Below, one piece after another: positions 18,131 through 27,268 of a DNA stretch of 64,000 bases. The first letter of the stretch is position 1. Every line of letters begins with the position of its first letter. Source of the stretch: Paracoccus haematequi (lineage in GTDB: Bacteria; Pseudomonadota; Alphaproteobacteria; Rhodobacterales; Rhodobacteraceae); the NCBI RefSeq assembly GCF_900631945.1, contig NZ_UZWE01000019.1, positions 54,577 through 118,576 of the forward strand, given 5' to 3'. The position numbers and the translations under genes were made by a program. A model generated the notes under the pieces. The model had not been told where the DNA came from. It did not search any database and saw only the letters and a list, made by a program, of their open reading frames with translations.

Positions 18131-18385
18131 TTGATAGAAATCAACTGGGGCAAGCCCCTGTCCTTTGTCATTTCGCCCGAGGGCGAAGTGAAGACCTTTT
18201 CCACCCTTGAAACCGCCGCTTATTGGCTGGACCGCAAATGGCCGGTCGACGACGTTCAGCGCCGCCATGCCGCGCAGATGCTGGATGCGGCCGCCCATTG
18301 CATGACCCCGGTCGGAACCGCGCGCGAAGCCTTTGCCCATGCCGCCCGGTCGGCGGGGTTCCTGGCCGTCGCCAAGCCGCACTGA
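18131..18385 (+). CDS. DUF982 domain-containing small protein
   Basis: This 84-residue protein matches DUF982, a small family frequent in Rhizobiales and Rhodobacterales: FSTLETAAYWLDRKWPVD, then RRHAAQMLDAAAHCM and AREAFAHAARSAGFL. No function is established for the family. The start is TTG at 18131 (MIEINWGK); no in-frame ATG or GTG lies upstream, and the nearby ATG at 18117 is in another frame. It is followed by the minus-strand terminator of the next gene, with which it converges. Confidence 0.75.
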   Translation: MIEINWGKPLSFVISPEGEVKTFSTLETAAYWLDRKWPVDDVQRRHAAQMLDAAAHCMTPVGTAREAFAHAARSAGFLAVAKPH

Positions 18386-18408
18386 TCCCGGCAGGGATTG
18401 CCGGACAA

Positions 18409-18441
18409 GAAAAAACCCCCTCTGCATCCGCATTGGGGGTT
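18409..18441 (-). terminator. Intrinsic terminator of the DUF1127 gene
   Basis: On the minus strand AACCCCC (18441-18435) pairs with GGGGGTT (18420-18414) and runs into a T-tract (complement of the A-run at 18410-18415). It lies 26 bases after the DUF1127 stop and is the best rho-independent terminator in this part of the window. Confidence 0.85.
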
Positions 18442-18467
18442 CGTTCGTCTTGGCCGGTGGTGCTGGC

Positions 18468-18662
18468 TTAGAAGCCGCGCGCAATCCGCTCGATGTCGCC
18501 GCGGCACAGACCGATATCGTCCAGCTCGCGATCCGACAGGCGGTTCAGTTCACGACGGGTCACGCGGGCATCGTTCCACGCGCTCAGCATCGAGAAGAAG
18601 TTCGCAGCGACTTTGCCAACGCCCCCAACAGCATGGCTGCGGTTCAGTTCCATCGTCGACAT
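18468..18662 (-). CDS. DUF1127 (YjiS-like) small basic protein
   Basis: This is a small protein ending in the DUF1127 signature WNDARVTRRELNRLSDRELDDIGLCRGDIERIARGF (split here as WNDARVTRRELNRLSDREL and DDIGLCRGDIERIARGF). The family is found in stress responses, and a Rhodobacter sphaeroides member (CcaF1) is an RNA-binding protein made with stress-induced sRNAs. Three in-frame ATGs exist: 18710, 18668 and 18662. AGGTG about six bases before 18662 and a TATATC -10-like box that would place the RNA start close to 18710 favour the short form (64 residues). The longer form of 80 residues cannot be excluded. Confidence 0.75.
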   Translation of the reverse strand: MSTMELNRSHAVGGVGKVAANFFSMLSAWNDARVTRRELNRLSDRELDDIGLCRGDIERIARGF

Positions 18663-18855
18663 TTTCATCACCTGTTTCAGAAGTGCCCGACCATCGGGCA
18701 TTCGCTTCATGCAGCAGGATATAGATTGGGCACCTCGTTAAGAGTAGCCGCAGACCGGGCAAGGCGGCTATGCGCGGATTGCAGATTGGAAAAGCCTCAA
18801 AACGACAGGAATGTCGCTTTTGCGCCGTGGAATGCCGCATTGCAGCAATCGTTTC

Positions 18856-19572
18856 TTACCAATCCCCTAACGCCGCCTGCCACAACGCAAGTGCCGCTAC
18901 GGCAGCCGTATCGGCGCGCAGGATTCGCGGTCCCAGGCTGATGCGATTCACGAAGGGCAAGGCCCTCAGCCGGGCGCGTTCGGCATCGGAAAACCCGCCC
19001 TCGGGACCGATCAGGATCGCCCAGGGACCGCGCGGCAGGCCCGCCAGGGTATCCGCCGGACCGGCCATCGCCTCGTCCGCCCACAGGATGCGGCGGGACG
19101 CGTCCCAGCCGTCCAGCAGGCGCGGCAGCGGCGCCAGGTCGGCGATGGCGGGCACGAAGGTGCCGCCGCATTGCTCGGCCGCCTCGACCGCATGGGCTTG
19201 CAGGCGGTCCTGCCGGATGCGTTCGGAATTGGTGAACTCGGTCTGCACGGGCAGGATCCGCGCGGCGCCCATCTCGGCAGCTTTCTCGACGATGAAATCG
19301 GTACGCGCCTTCTTGATCGGCGCGAAGACCAGCCACAGATCGGGCGGGTTCCGCTGCGGCGCGGTCTGTTCCAGAACGTCCAGCGACCCGCCGCGCTTGC
19401 CCGCCGACGCGATCCGCGCCGACCAGGCGCCGTCGCGGCCGTTGAACACCTCGATCACGGCGCCGGGCGACAGGCGCATGACACCCCCCAGATAATGCGC
19501 CTGGGCGGCGTCCAGCGGAACGGGTTGTCCCGTGCCCAGCGGGTGATCTATGAACAGCCTGATCCTTGCCAT
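18856..19572 (-). CDS. rsmE: 16S rRNA (uracil1498-N3)-methyltransferase
   Basis: This 238-residue SPOUT-class methyltransferase methylates U1498 of 16S rRNA. It starts MARIRLFIDHPLGTGQPVPL with an N-terminal PUA-like domain (HYLGGVMRLSPG). KARTDFIVEKAAEMGAARI and the C-terminal knot motifs ILIGPEGGFSDAE and ISLGPRILRADTAAVAALAL are diagnostic for RsmE. ATG at 19572 is the only start that fits the family N terminus. The divergent ubiA start is only 13 bases away, so each promoter must lie inside the other gene or in a very short gap. Confidence 0.93.
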   Translation of the reverse strand: MARIRLFIDHPLGTGQPVPLDAAQAHYLGGVMRLSPGAVIEVFNGRDGAWSARIASAGKRGGSLDVLEQTAPQRNPPDLWLVFAPIKKARTDFIVEKAAEMGAARILPVQTEFTNSERIRQDRLQAHAVEAAEQCGGTFVPAIADLAPLPRLLDGWDASRRILWADEAMAGPADTLAGLPRGPWAILIGPEGGFSDAERARLRALPFVNRISLGPRILRADTAAVAALALWQAALGDW

Positions 19573-19585
19573 GGGGACAGACGCT

Positions 19586-20524
19586 ATGCAAAGCCGGACC
19601 GAAAGGCCAGACGCCGTCGTCGACGCGCCGAAGGGAAACTGGGTCGACACCATCGCCCGCCCGGCCTGGAGGCCCTGGCTGCGCCTGTCCCGCGCCGACC
19701 GGCCCATCGGGACATGGCTGCTGCTGCTGCCCTGCTGGTGGGGCATCGGGCTGGCGATGATGGCCGACGCGCCCCGCTGGGCGGATCTGTGGATCGCGGT
19801 CGCCTGCGGCGTCGGCGCCTTGGTGATGCGCGGCGCGGGCTGCACCTGGAACGACATCACCGACCGCGACATCGACGACAAGGTGGCGCGCACCCGGTCG
19901 CGGCCCCTGCCATCGGGGCAGGTGACGCTGCGCGGGGCCTATCTGTGGCTGGCGGCGCAGGGGCTGGTGGGGCTGGCGATCCTGCTGACGCTGGACCGGG
20001 CGGCGATCTGGATGGGGGTGGCCTCGCTTGCGCTTGTCGCGATCTATCCCTTCGCCAAGCGGTTCACCTGGTGGCCGCAGGTTTTCTTGGGGCTGGCCTT
20101 CAACTGGGGCGTGATGCTGGCCTATGCCGCGCATATGGGCCGGGTCGATCTGACGCCGGTGGTGGCCTGGCTGGCCGGGATCGCCTGGACGATCTTCTAT
20201 GACACGATCTATGCCCATCAGGACGTGGAAGACGACGCCCTGATCGGGGTGAAATCCACCGCCCGGCTGTTCGGCGACAACAGCCCGCGCATCCTGGCGG
20301 GATTTGCGGTGCTGACGGTCGTGCTGCTGGCGGTCGCGATCTTGCTGACGGGTCGCAATCTGTTGATGGCCTATGCGGGGCTTGCCGGGTTCGCCCTGCA
20401 TCTGGCCTGGCAGTTGCGGAATTTCCAGCCGGATCAGGGAGCTGTCTGCCTGCGGCTGTTCCGGTCGAACCGCGACGCCGGGCTGATCCTTGCGCTGTTT
20501 CTTGCCTTGGCCGGGCTGGTCTGA
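19586..20524 (+). CDS. ubiA: 4-hydroxybenzoate polyprenyltransferase
   Basis: This 312-residue membrane enzyme prenylates 4-hydroxybenzoate in ubiquinone synthesis. The first Asp-rich motif is NDITDRDIDDKVARTRSRPL and the second is FYDTIYAHQDVEDD, both binding the diphosphate through Mg. About eight hydrophobic helices are visible. The start is uncertain: ATGs at 19550, 19571 and 19586 are in frame. GGGGACAG before 19586 is the best ribosome-binding site, and 19550/19571 would overlap the rsmE start region. Its prenyl donor would come from the MEP/IspA pathway encoded near the left end of the window. Confidence 0.92.
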   Translation: MQSRTERPDAVVDAPKGNWVDTIARPAWRPWLRLSRADRPIGTWLLLLPCWWGIGLAMMADAPRWADLWIAVACGVGALVMRGAGCTWNDITDRDIDDKVARTRSRPLPSGQVTLRGAYLWLAAQGLVGLAILLTLDRAAIWMGVASLALVAIYPFAKRFTWWPQVFLGLAFNWGVMLAYAAHMGRVDLTPVVAWLAGIAWTIFYDTIYAHQDVEDDALIGVKSTARLFGDNSPRILAGFAVLTVVLLAVAILLTGRNLLMAYAGLAGFALHLAWQLRNFQPDQGAVCLRLFRSNRDAGLILALFLALAGLV

Positions 20525-20586
20525 TTGCGCGACGCCCGGCCTGACGCTACACCGCGCGTTCAGGAAACAGCCCAAGGTCATGCCCC

Positions 20587-22713
20587 ATGGCGTCATCCCG
20601 CAGGCGGATTCTGCCGCCGGTCGCCACGATTCTTGCCCTGTCCGCCGCAGGCGGGCTGTGCTGGCTGGGCGCCGACGCCGCCGCCCGTTATCTTGAGGAT
20701 CGGTCGCGGCAGGATGTGGAACAGGCGCTTGCCGCATCGGGCCAGGATTGGGTGACGGTCGCCACCGACGGCTTGCAGGTCCGCCTGACCGGCACCGCCC
20801 CGACCGAGGTCGACCGCTTTCGCGCCGTGACCCAGGCGGGCGGGGCCGTCGATCCGTCCCGCATCCTGGATCACATGACGGTCGCCTCGGCAGAGGCCAG
20901 AACGCCGCCCGAGTTCAAGGTGGAGCTGCTGCGCAACGACCAAGGCATCTCGCTGATCGGGCTGGTTCCGGCCTCGACCGACCGGGCTGGCCTTCTGCGG
21001 GGGCTTCGCAGCGAAACCGCCGCCCCGTCGGTGACCGATCTGCTGGAAACCGCCGACTATGCGGTGCCCCAGGGATGGGACGACGCGCTGCGATACGGGT
21101 TGCGCGCCGTGCAGATGGCGCCCCGTGCCAAGATCTCGATCCAGCCGGGCAGCGTGTCGGTTTCCGCCTTGGCCGACAGCCGCGACGACAAGGGACGGCT
21201 GGAGGCGGCGCTGCGGCGCGGCCTGCCCCCCGGAGTGACGCTGGTCACGGATATCTCGGCCCCCCGCCCGGTGATCGCGCCCTTCACCCTGCGCTTCGTC
21301 CGGGACAAGGACGGCGCGCGGTTCGAAGCCTGCGCCGCCGATACCGACGAGGGGCGCGACAGGATCGTGGCGGCGGCGCAGGCAGCAGGCGTGGCCCAGG
21401 TGCCCGCCTGCACGCTGGGCCTGGGATCGCCCTCGCCCGACTGGTCCGACGCGGCGGTGGCAGCCATCGGCGCGGTGGCCGAACTGGGCCGGGGCGCGGT
21501 CACGCTGTCGGATGCGGATGTGGCGCTGACCGCGCCGCCTTCGGTGGAACAGCCCGCCTTCGATGCCGCCGTGGCCCGTTTGCAGCAGGCCCTGCCGCCG
21601 GTCTTTTCGCTGCAAGCCACGCTGGAACAGGCGCCCGACGCCACGACCCCCGGCCCGGCCGAGTTCACCGCCACCCTGTCGGAGGCGCAGGTGCTGGCCA
21701 TGCGCGGCGCCATCAGCGATTCCCGGATGGCCGAGACCGTGGACAGCCTGGCCCGCGCGCGCTTCCCGTCGGTTCAGGCCGACCTGACCGACAATTCCCA
21801 GGTGCCGCCGGGCTGGACGGTGCGCGTCATCGGCGCCATCGAGGCCCTGGATATCCTGCAAACCGGCAGCGTGCAGGTCACGCCCGACCTGATCCGCGTG
21901 ACCGGCACCTCGGGCGATCCGGGGGCGGCGGAATCGGCGGCCGCGCGGCTGTCCGAACGGCTGGGACCGGGGGCGGCCTATGAATTGTCGATCCGCTACG
22001 ATCGCAGGCTGGACGCCTCGCTGAACCTGCCCGACGGGGCGGAATGCGTGCGCCAGTTGAACATCGTCATGTCGGAATCCGAGATCGGCTTCGAGCCGTC
22101 GAAATCCGCCATCGCCGGCGATCCGGCGCCCACCCTGGACCGGCTGGCCTCGGTCATGGCCGAATGCGCCGATTTCCAGATCGAGGCCGGGGGCCACACC
22201 GATTCCCAGGGGTCCGAGGGCTTCAACGCCGACTTGTCGCGCGGTCGGGCGCAGGCCCTGGTCGCCGCCATGGCGGGCGCGGGGATCGACGTGGCCAACA
22301 TGACCGCGCGCGGCTATGGCGAAAGCCAGCCCATCGCCACCAACGAGACCGAGGAAGGCCGCGAGGAAAACCGCCGCATCGAATTCCGCCTGCTGTCGGA
22401 TTACCCGGTGCGCTCCGCGCCGCTGCCCCCGCCCGTCACGCTGGCGGGCGTGACCGCCGAACCCGCGCCCGCCGACCAGCCCCAGGCGGATCCGATCGGT
22501 CCCATGCAGCCGCCCGCCCCGCCGCAGATGTTCGGCCCGCAGATGCGGCGCGTCACCGCCGGTCCCACCGCCCCCGCCACGGTCGGCGCCAGCGAGGTCT
22601 TCCAGACGCTGGACGAACGCGAGGAAAACATTAGGCTGCCGGTCCAGACGCCGACGCCGGACACGCCCCGCCCCTCGCCCCGGCCGGACGAAGCGTCAGC
22701 CCCCGCCGATTGA
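20587..22713 (+). CDS. OmpA family protein, large periplasmic, N-terminally anchored
   Basis: This 708-residue protein has one N-terminal hydrophobic segment (about residues 7-28) that can act as signal or anchor. Residues about 40-450 contain repeated alpha/beta segments resembling BON-like modules (for example QDVEQALAASGQDWVTV and its repeats). An OmpA C-terminal peptidoglycan-binding domain lies at about 475-600: IEAGGHTDSQGSEGFNADLS, SRGRAQALVAAM and ARGYGESQPIATN, EENRRIEFRLL. The last 100 residues are Pro-rich. The domain should tether it to the cell wall. The next gene starts 19 bases later and encodes a membrane coiled-coil protein, a likely partner. Confidence 0.82.
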   Translation: MASSRRRILPPVATILALSAAGGLCWLGADAAARYLEDRSRQDVEQALAASGQDWVTVATDGLQVRLTGTAPTEVDRFRAVTQAGGAVDPSRILDHMTVASAEARTPPEFKVELLRNDQGISLIGLVPASTDRAGLLRGLRSETAAPSVTDLLETADYAVPQGWDDALRYGLRAVQMAPRAKISIQPGSVSVSALADSRDDKGRLEAALRRGLPPGVTLVTDISAPRPVIAPFTLRFVRDKDGARFEACAADTDEGRDRIVAAAQAAGVAQVPACTLGLGSPSPDWSDAAVAAIGAVAELGRGAVTLSDADVALTAPPSVEQPAFDAAVARLQQALPPVFSLQATLEQAPDATTPGPAEFTATLSEAQVLAMRGAISDSRMAETVDSLARARFPSVQADLTDNSQVPPGWTVRVIGAIEALDILQTGSVQVTPDLIRVTGTSGDPGAAESAAARLSERLGPGAAYELSIRYDRRLDASLNLPDGAECVRQLNIVMSESEIGFEPSKSAIAGDPAPTLDRLASVMAECADFQIEAGGHTDSQGSEGFNADLSRGRAQALVAAMAGAGIDVANMTARGYGESQPIATNETEEGREENRRIEFRLLSDYPVRSAPLPPPVTLAGVTAEPAPADQPQADPIGPMQPPAPPQMFGPQMRRVTAGPTAPATVGASEVFQTLDEREENIRLPVQTPTPDTPRPSPRPDEASAPAD

Positions 22714-22732
22714 CCGCAAGCCAGGCACCGTC

Positions 22733-23041
22733 ATGAACCGCACGGAATTCGTCACCATCACCACGATCATCCTGTTCGGCGTCTTCGTGCTGGGCTGGTT
22801 CGCAAGCTGGCTGATCGGCCGCCTGACCCGGCCGTCCCAGGCGGATATCCGCGACCTGACCCGGCGGCTGCGCAACACCGAACGCGAACGCGACATGGCG
22901 ATTTCCCTACTGAAGGACCGCGAGGCGACCTTGGCGGCGACCCAGGGGGAACTGGATGCCGCATTGGAGGGCCTGCGCGAAAGCCGCACCGAGATCGAGG
23001 AATTGCGCGATTATATCGAACGCAAGCTGGCGCGGCGCTGA
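22733..23041 (+). CDS. Small membrane protein with coiled coil
   Basis: This 102-residue protein has one transmembrane segment (about 8-29, ITTIILFGVFVLGWFASWLI) and then about 70 charged residues with heptad-like Leu/Ile spacing (LTRRLRNTERERDMAISLL, ELDAALEGLRESRTEIEEL), which predicts a coiled coil ending in a basic tail. No family is recognised. The close spacing to the OmpA-like gene suggests one operon and perhaps a shared envelope complex. Confidence 0.72.
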   Translation: MNRTEFVTITTIILFGVFVLGWFASWLIGRLTRPSQADIRDLTRRLRNTERERDMAISLLKDREATLAATQGELDAALEGLRESRTEIEELRDYIERKLARR

Positions 23042-23070
23042 CGGCGGGGACCGCGACGCGGCCCCCGCCC

Positions 23071-23502
23071 CTAGAAGTCGATGACCACCGAGGCCGCGCT
23101 GCGCCGCGCCTCGCCATGGTAGACCGCCTCGATATTGTTGCCGTCGGGGTCCAGAACGAAGGCCGCGTAATAATCAGAATGATAGGCGGCGCGCTCTCCG
23201 GGTGCGCCGTTGTCGCGCCCCCCATGGTTCAGCGCGGCACGATAGAAGGCGTCCACGGTCGCGCGGTCTTCGGCCTGGAACGCCAGATGCTGGCGCCCCG
23301 TCAATTCCCCCACCGCCGCCGGGCTGTCGGCCGACGACACGACCAATTCGTCAGCCCAGAAATAGCCCTCATCCGTGGTGACGACGGGAATCCCCAGCAC
23401 GGCCAGAATCGCCGTGTAAAAGTCCCGACTGGCCTGCAGATCCCGCACGACAAGCTGGATATGGTCAAGCAGCCGACCGCGATGCAGTTGAGTGGCTTCC
23501 AT
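23071..23502 (-). CDS. VOC (glyoxalase/bleomycin-resistance fold) family protein
   Basis: This 143-residue protein has a single vicinal-oxygen-chelate domain: LLDHIQLVVRDLQASRDFY at the N terminus and FVLDPDGNNIEAVYH at the C terminus, with metal-ligand type His and Glu residues. The family includes glyoxalases, dioxygenases and resistance proteins, so the reaction cannot be named. Starts at 23502, 23508 and 23520 are possible; GGGGGA is spaced best (seven bases) for 23502. It follows the omega-transaminase by 32 bases on the same strand and is probably in its operon. Confidence 0.82.
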   Translation of the reverse strand: MEATQLHRGRLLDHIQLVVRDLQASRDFYTAILAVLGIPVVTTDEGYFWADELVVSSADSPAAVGELTGRQHLAFQAEDRATVDAFYRAALNHGGRDNGAPGERAAYHSDYYAAFVLDPDGNNIEAVYHGEARRSAASVVIDF

Positions 23503-23534
23503 CGTCATTTCCCCCGACATTGCCGCGCGGCAGG

Positions 23535-24899
23535 TCACGCCACCTCGGCGAAGACCTTCCGCAACGCCTGTTCCAGCTTGTCGAAAATCTCGTCCATCTG
23601 CGATTCGGTCAGGATGAAGGGCGGGCACAGCACGATGGACTGGCCCAGCGGGCGGCAGATCAGGCCCAGATCGGTACAGGTGTTGGCGATGCGCTCGCTG
23701 ACGGACAGATGCGCGTCGAAGGGCGTCTTGGTGGCCTTGTCGCGCACCGCCTCCAAGGCCCACATGAAGCCCACGCCGCGCAACTCGCCGATATTGTCGC
23801 TGCGTTCCATGATGGCGCGCAGCCCGGCCTCCAGCCGGGGGGCAAGGCGACGCACGTTGTCGGCCAGACCTTCGTTCATCACCACGTCGATGGCCTTCAG
23901 CGCGATGGCGCAGCCGACCGGGTGGCCGGATGCGGTGAAGCCGTGGGGAAATTCCTCGATCCTTTCGACCGCCGCCTGAACGCGGTCGGACAGATCGCCG
24001 CCCAGGATCACCGCGCCCATCGGGAACAGGCCCGCCGTCAGGTTCTTGGACGAAATGATCGCGTCGGGCGTGAAGCCATAGGTCTGGCAGCCCCAGGTAT
24101 TGCCGGTGCGCCCGAAGCCGCAGATCACCTCGTCCGAGATCATCGGGATGTCGTATTTCCGCAGGATCGGCAGCACCGCCTGGAAATATCCCTGCGACGG
24201 CGGAATCACCCCGCCCGCGCCCATCACGGGTTCGGCGAAGAACCCGGCGATGGTGTCGGCGCCTTCGCGCTGGATCGTGTCCTCCAACTCGCGCGCAAGG
24301 CGGGCGGTGAACTGGTCTTCGGTCTCGCCCTCCTGGCCATAGCGCCAGTAATGCGGGCAGGTCAGGTGGATGAAGCCGGGCAGCGGCAGGCCGAAGACCT
24401 CGTTATAGGGCTTGCCGGTCATCGAGGCCGAAACCACCGTGACGCCGTGATAGGCGTTCCAGCGGGTCAGGATCTTGCGCCGCTGCGGGTTGCCTTCGCT
24501 GGCGTGCAGGAACCACAGCATCTTGACCATGGTGTCGTTCGCCTCGGACCCCGAATTGGTATAGAACACCTTGCCGCGTTCGAAGGGCGACACCTCGACC
24601 AGCTTTTCGGACAGCATCACGGTCTGGTCCGACAGCCGCCCGAAAAACGCGTGGTATCCGGGAAAGCGGTCGTATTGCGCCTTCGCCGCCTCGGCCAGGC
24701 CCTTGTGGTCGAAGCCCGCGACCATGTTCCACAGACCGGAATTGGCGTCCAGATAGCGGCGGCCGTTCACATCGACGACATAAGGCCCCTCGCCATGGGT
24801 CAGCACCACGGCGCCGCGCTTATGGACGCTGGGCAGGTCGGTAAAGCCATAGAGCGAATATTCGTCGGCGCGGGCTTCCCAGCTTTGCGGTTTGGTCAT
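23535..24899 (-). CDS. Omega-amino acid:pyruvate transaminase (class III)
   Basis: This 454-residue PLP enzyme moves amino groups from primary amines or omega-amino acids to pyruvate. YTNSGSEANDTMVKMLW (cofactor phosphate region), ISDEVICGFGRTG (PLP-ring Asp) and the Schiff-base lysine in IISSKNLTAGLFP are present. The sequence resembles the characterised (S)-selective omega-transaminase of Paracoccus denitrificans over its whole length, including the N-terminal QSWEARADEYSLYGFTD. The start at 24899 is preceded by GGAGG at optimal distance; an ATG at 24911 is also in frame. It probably supports amine or beta-alanine/putrescine catabolism. Confidence 0.92.
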   Translation of the reverse strand: MTKPQSWEARADEYSLYGFTDLPSVHKRGAVVLTHGEGPYVVDVNGRRYLDANSGLWNMVAGFDHKGLAEAAKAQYDRFPGYHAFFGRLSDQTVMLSEKLVEVSPFERGKVFYTNSGSEANDTMVKMLWFLHASEGNPQRRKILTRWNAYHGVTVVSASMTGKPYNEVFGLPLPGFIHLTCPHYWRYGQEGETEDQFTARLARELEDTIQREGADTIAGFFAEPVMGAGGVIPPSQGYFQAVLPILRKYDIPMISDEVICGFGRTGNTWGCQTYGFTPDAIISSKNLTAGLFPMGAVILGGDLSDRVQAAVERIEEFPHGFTASGHPVGCAIALKAIDVVMNEGLADNVRRLAPRLEAGLRAIMERSDNIGELRGVGFMWALEAVRDKATKTPFDAHLSVSERIANTCTDLGLICRPLGQSIVLCPPFILTESQMDEIFDKLEQALRKVFAEVA

Positions 24900-25037
24900 C
24901 GGGGCCTCCATCGGTTTGCCCGCAGGCTAGCCGGGCCGCCGCGGGCGATCAATGCCCGCCGGGGGGCCGGGTCCAACCAAGGTGTGATTGCCGGGGCCGC
25001 CGACAGCCGTCTATCCTGGCCTGCGAAGGGGAATGCC

Positions 25038-25484
25038 ATGCGCCTTTTTCTTGCGCTGCTGCTGACGCTGATGCCGCTGGAGGCCGCCGCCCAGCCGGTG
25101 GCGATCCTGCCCGTGAAGCTGCTGGACACCTCGCACGAGGCGCGCGACCAACGCGCCGATCACGACCGGCGGCTGGCGCTGATGGCCGAGGTGATCGCGG
25201 CCGAACTGGGCGATACGGTCGCGATCACCCCCGAGGATGTGGCCACCTGCCAGCCCGAAACCACCGAATGCCTGCTGGCCCTGGCCCGCGACAAGGGCGC
25301 CGATCAGGCCCTGTTCATCGTGACGCAAAAGACCAGCACGCTGATCCTGCAGATGTTCGCGAACCTTGTGGATGTTCAGACCGGCGCGCCGATTCTCAGC
25401 CGCAACCTGAATTTTCGCGGCGACAACGACGATTCCTGGCGCCGGGCGGCCCGCTTTCTGGCCCGCGACATCCAACCGGACTGA
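25038..25484 (+). CDS. Secreted DUF2380-like protein
   Basis: This 148-residue exported protein has a signal peptide (MRLFLALLLTLMPLEAAAQ). The mature part, PVAILPVKLLDTSHEARDQ to FLARDIQPD, has the look of DUF2380-type periplasmic proteins, with alternating strands and helices and two Cys (TCQPETTEC). AAGGGG at about 25026 fits the ATG at 25038. A much longer open frame runs upstream but is antisense to the transaminase. No function is known. It is convergent with the TfoX-like gene and divergent from the transaminase. Confidence 0.68.
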   Translation: MRLFLALLLTLMPLEAAAQPVAILPVKLLDTSHEARDQRADHDRRLALMAEVIAAELGDTVAITPEDVATCQPETTECLLALARDKGADQALFIVTQKTSTLILQMFANLVDVQTGAPILSRNLNFRGDNDDSWRRAARFLARDIQPD

Positions 25485-25493
25485 CCGGCCGGA

Positions 25494-25820
25494 TCAGGGG
25501 CGGCGCAGGCCGATCAGGTCCAGTTCCGCCTCGATCCCCGACAGGGGGGCGCCGTGCGTCTCGGCCACCAGCGAATCGAACCGTTCGCGCAGCGCGGTCT
25601 TTTCCGCCCCCCGGCAGTCGTTCCAGGGCCGCCCCTGCAAGGCCATGACCAGGACGTAATAGCCGATGAAATGCGGCCGCTCGCCCGCCGCCAGAAGCGC
25701 GCGATAGGCCTCGTGCGCGCCGATCCGGCGCAGGGCTGCGGCATCGGGCACGCCCGCCGCGATCAGCGCCCTGGCCGTCGCCGGGCCGATATTGGTGATC
25801 GCCGTCAGGTCGCTGTCCAT
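25494..25820 (-). CDS. TfoX/Sxy C-terminal domain protein
   Basis: This 108-residue protein has the TfoX C-terminal helix-hairpin-helix pattern: [20 protein letters not shown], then [15 protein letters not shown] and [18 protein letters not shown]. Full-length TfoX/Sxy proteins regulate competence genes with CRP and have an additional N-terminal domain that is missing here. Stand-alone C-terminal versions are common in alphaproteobacteria and may only bind DNA or protein. Assignment is by pattern and function is uncertain. Confidence 0.75.
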   Translation of the reverse strand: MDSDLTAITNIGPATARALIAAGVPDAAALRRIGAHEAYRALLAAGERPHFIGYYVLVMALQGRPWNDCRGAEKTALRERFDSLVAETHGAPLSGIEAELDLIGLRRP

Positions 25821-25882
25821 GGCCGCCTTTCCAAATCCCCGTTCTTCCTGTATCAGCGCAAGATCCCTTAGGACAGCACGGC

Positions 25883-27214
25883 ATGACCGACCAAGCCAAT
25901 CCCCCGGCAGTGAAAAAGCTTTTCATCAAGACCTATGGCTGCCAGATGAACGTCTATGACAGCCAGCGCATGGCCGAGGCCATGGGCGCCGAAGGCTATG
26001 TCCTGACCGAGGATCAAGCGCAGGCCGACATGGTGCTGCTGAACACCTGCCATATCCGCGAGAAGGCGGCCGAGAAGCTTTATTCCGATCTGGGCCGGCT
26101 GAAACCGCTGAAGGCCGAACGTCCCGACCTGAAGATCGGCGTGGCGGGCTGCGTGGCCCAGGCCGAGGGCGAGGAGATCGTGCGCCGGATGCCTCTGGTC
26201 GATCTGGTGGTCGGCCCGCAGACCTATCACCGCCTGCCCGCGATGGTGCGCGGCGAGGCGCCCGCGATCCTTACCGACTTCCCAAGCGAGGACAAGTTCG
26301 ACCACCTGCCCCAACGCCGCGCCACCCGCCGCGCGCCCGCCGCCTTCCTGACCGTGCAGGAGGGCTGCGACAAGTTCTGCGCCTTCTGCGTGGTCCCCTA
26401 TACCCGCGGGGCCGAGGTCAGCCGCCCCGTGGACCGCATCCTGCGCGAGGCGCGCGATCTGGTCGAACGCGGCGTGCGCGAGATCACCCTGCTGGGCCAG
26501 AACGTGAATGGCTGGCACGGCGCGGGCACGGACGGGGACTGGGGCTTCGGTCGCCTGATCCGCGCCTTGGCCCGGATCCCTGGGCTGGACCGGATCCGCT
26601 ATACCACCAGCCACCCCAACGACATGTCGGACGACCTGATCGACGCGCATCGCGACATTCCGCAGCTGATGCCCTATCTGCACCTGCCGGTTCAGTCGGG
26701 CAGCGACCGGATCCTGCGCGCGATGAACCGCAAGCACACGGCGGCGGAATACCTGCGCCTGATCGACCGGATCCGCGCCGCGCGGCCGGACATCCTGCTG
26801 ACCAGCGACTTCATCGTGGGCTTTCCGGGCGAGACGGACCAGGACCATGCCGACACCCTGCGCCTGGTGGCCGAGGTCGGCTTCGGCACAGCCTTCAGCT
26901 TCAAGTATTCCCCCCGTCCCGGAACCCCCGCCTATGACCGTCCCGAGGTGGACGGCGCGGTGGCCGATCAGCGGTTGCAGGAATTGCAGGCCCTGCTGAC
27001 AAAACAGCAGAAGGCCGCGCAGGAAGGCATGGTCGGGCGCAGACTGGGCGTGCTGTTCGAGAAGCCGGGCAGGCAGGCAGGCCAGATGATCGGCAAGTCG
27101 GATTACCTGCATTCGGTCTTTGTCGAGGCGCCCGATGCGCAGGTCGGCGACCTGGTGCAGGTGCGGATCGTGGAAAGCGCGTCGAATTCGCTGCGCGGAG
27201 AACTGGCGGCGTAA
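25883..27214 (+). CDS. miaB: tRNA-2-methylthio-N6-dimethylallyladenosine synthase
   Basis: This 443-residue radical-SAM methylthiotransferase modifies A37 of tRNAs that read UNN codons. The three N-terminal cluster cysteines are in [19 protein letters not shown] and VAGCVAQ. The radical-SAM triad is [17 protein letters not shown]-terminal TRAM domain ([19 protein letters not shown]) follows. AGGA lies at a good distance before the ATG at 25883. It converges with ftsK. Confidence 0.96.
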   Translation: MTDQANPPAVKKLFIKTYGCQMNVYDSQRMAEAMGAEGYVLTEDQAQADMVLLNTCHIREKAAEKLYSDLGRLKPLKAERPDLKIGVAGCVAQAEGEEIVRRMPLVDLVVGPQTYHRLPAMVRGEAPAILTDFPSEDKFDHLPQRRATRRAPAAFLTVQEGCDKFCAFCVVPYTRGAEVSRPVDRILREARDLVERGVREITLLGQNVNGWHGAGTDGDWGFGRLIRALARIPGLDRIRYTTSHPNDMSDDLIDAHRDIPQLMPYLHLPVQSGSDRILRAMNRKHTAAEYLRLIDRIRAARPDILLTSDFIVGFPGETDQDHADTLRLVAEVGFGTAFSFKYSPRPGTPAYDRPEVDGAVADQRLQELQALLTKQQKAAQEGMVGRRLGVLFEKPGRQAGQMIGKSDYLHSVFVEAPDAQVGDLVQVRIVESASNSLRGELAA

Positions 27215-27268
27215 CCGGCCGCCCGCCGGAACGCCCCCGGATCCGTCGCCCGTGCCGGATCGGCGCCC

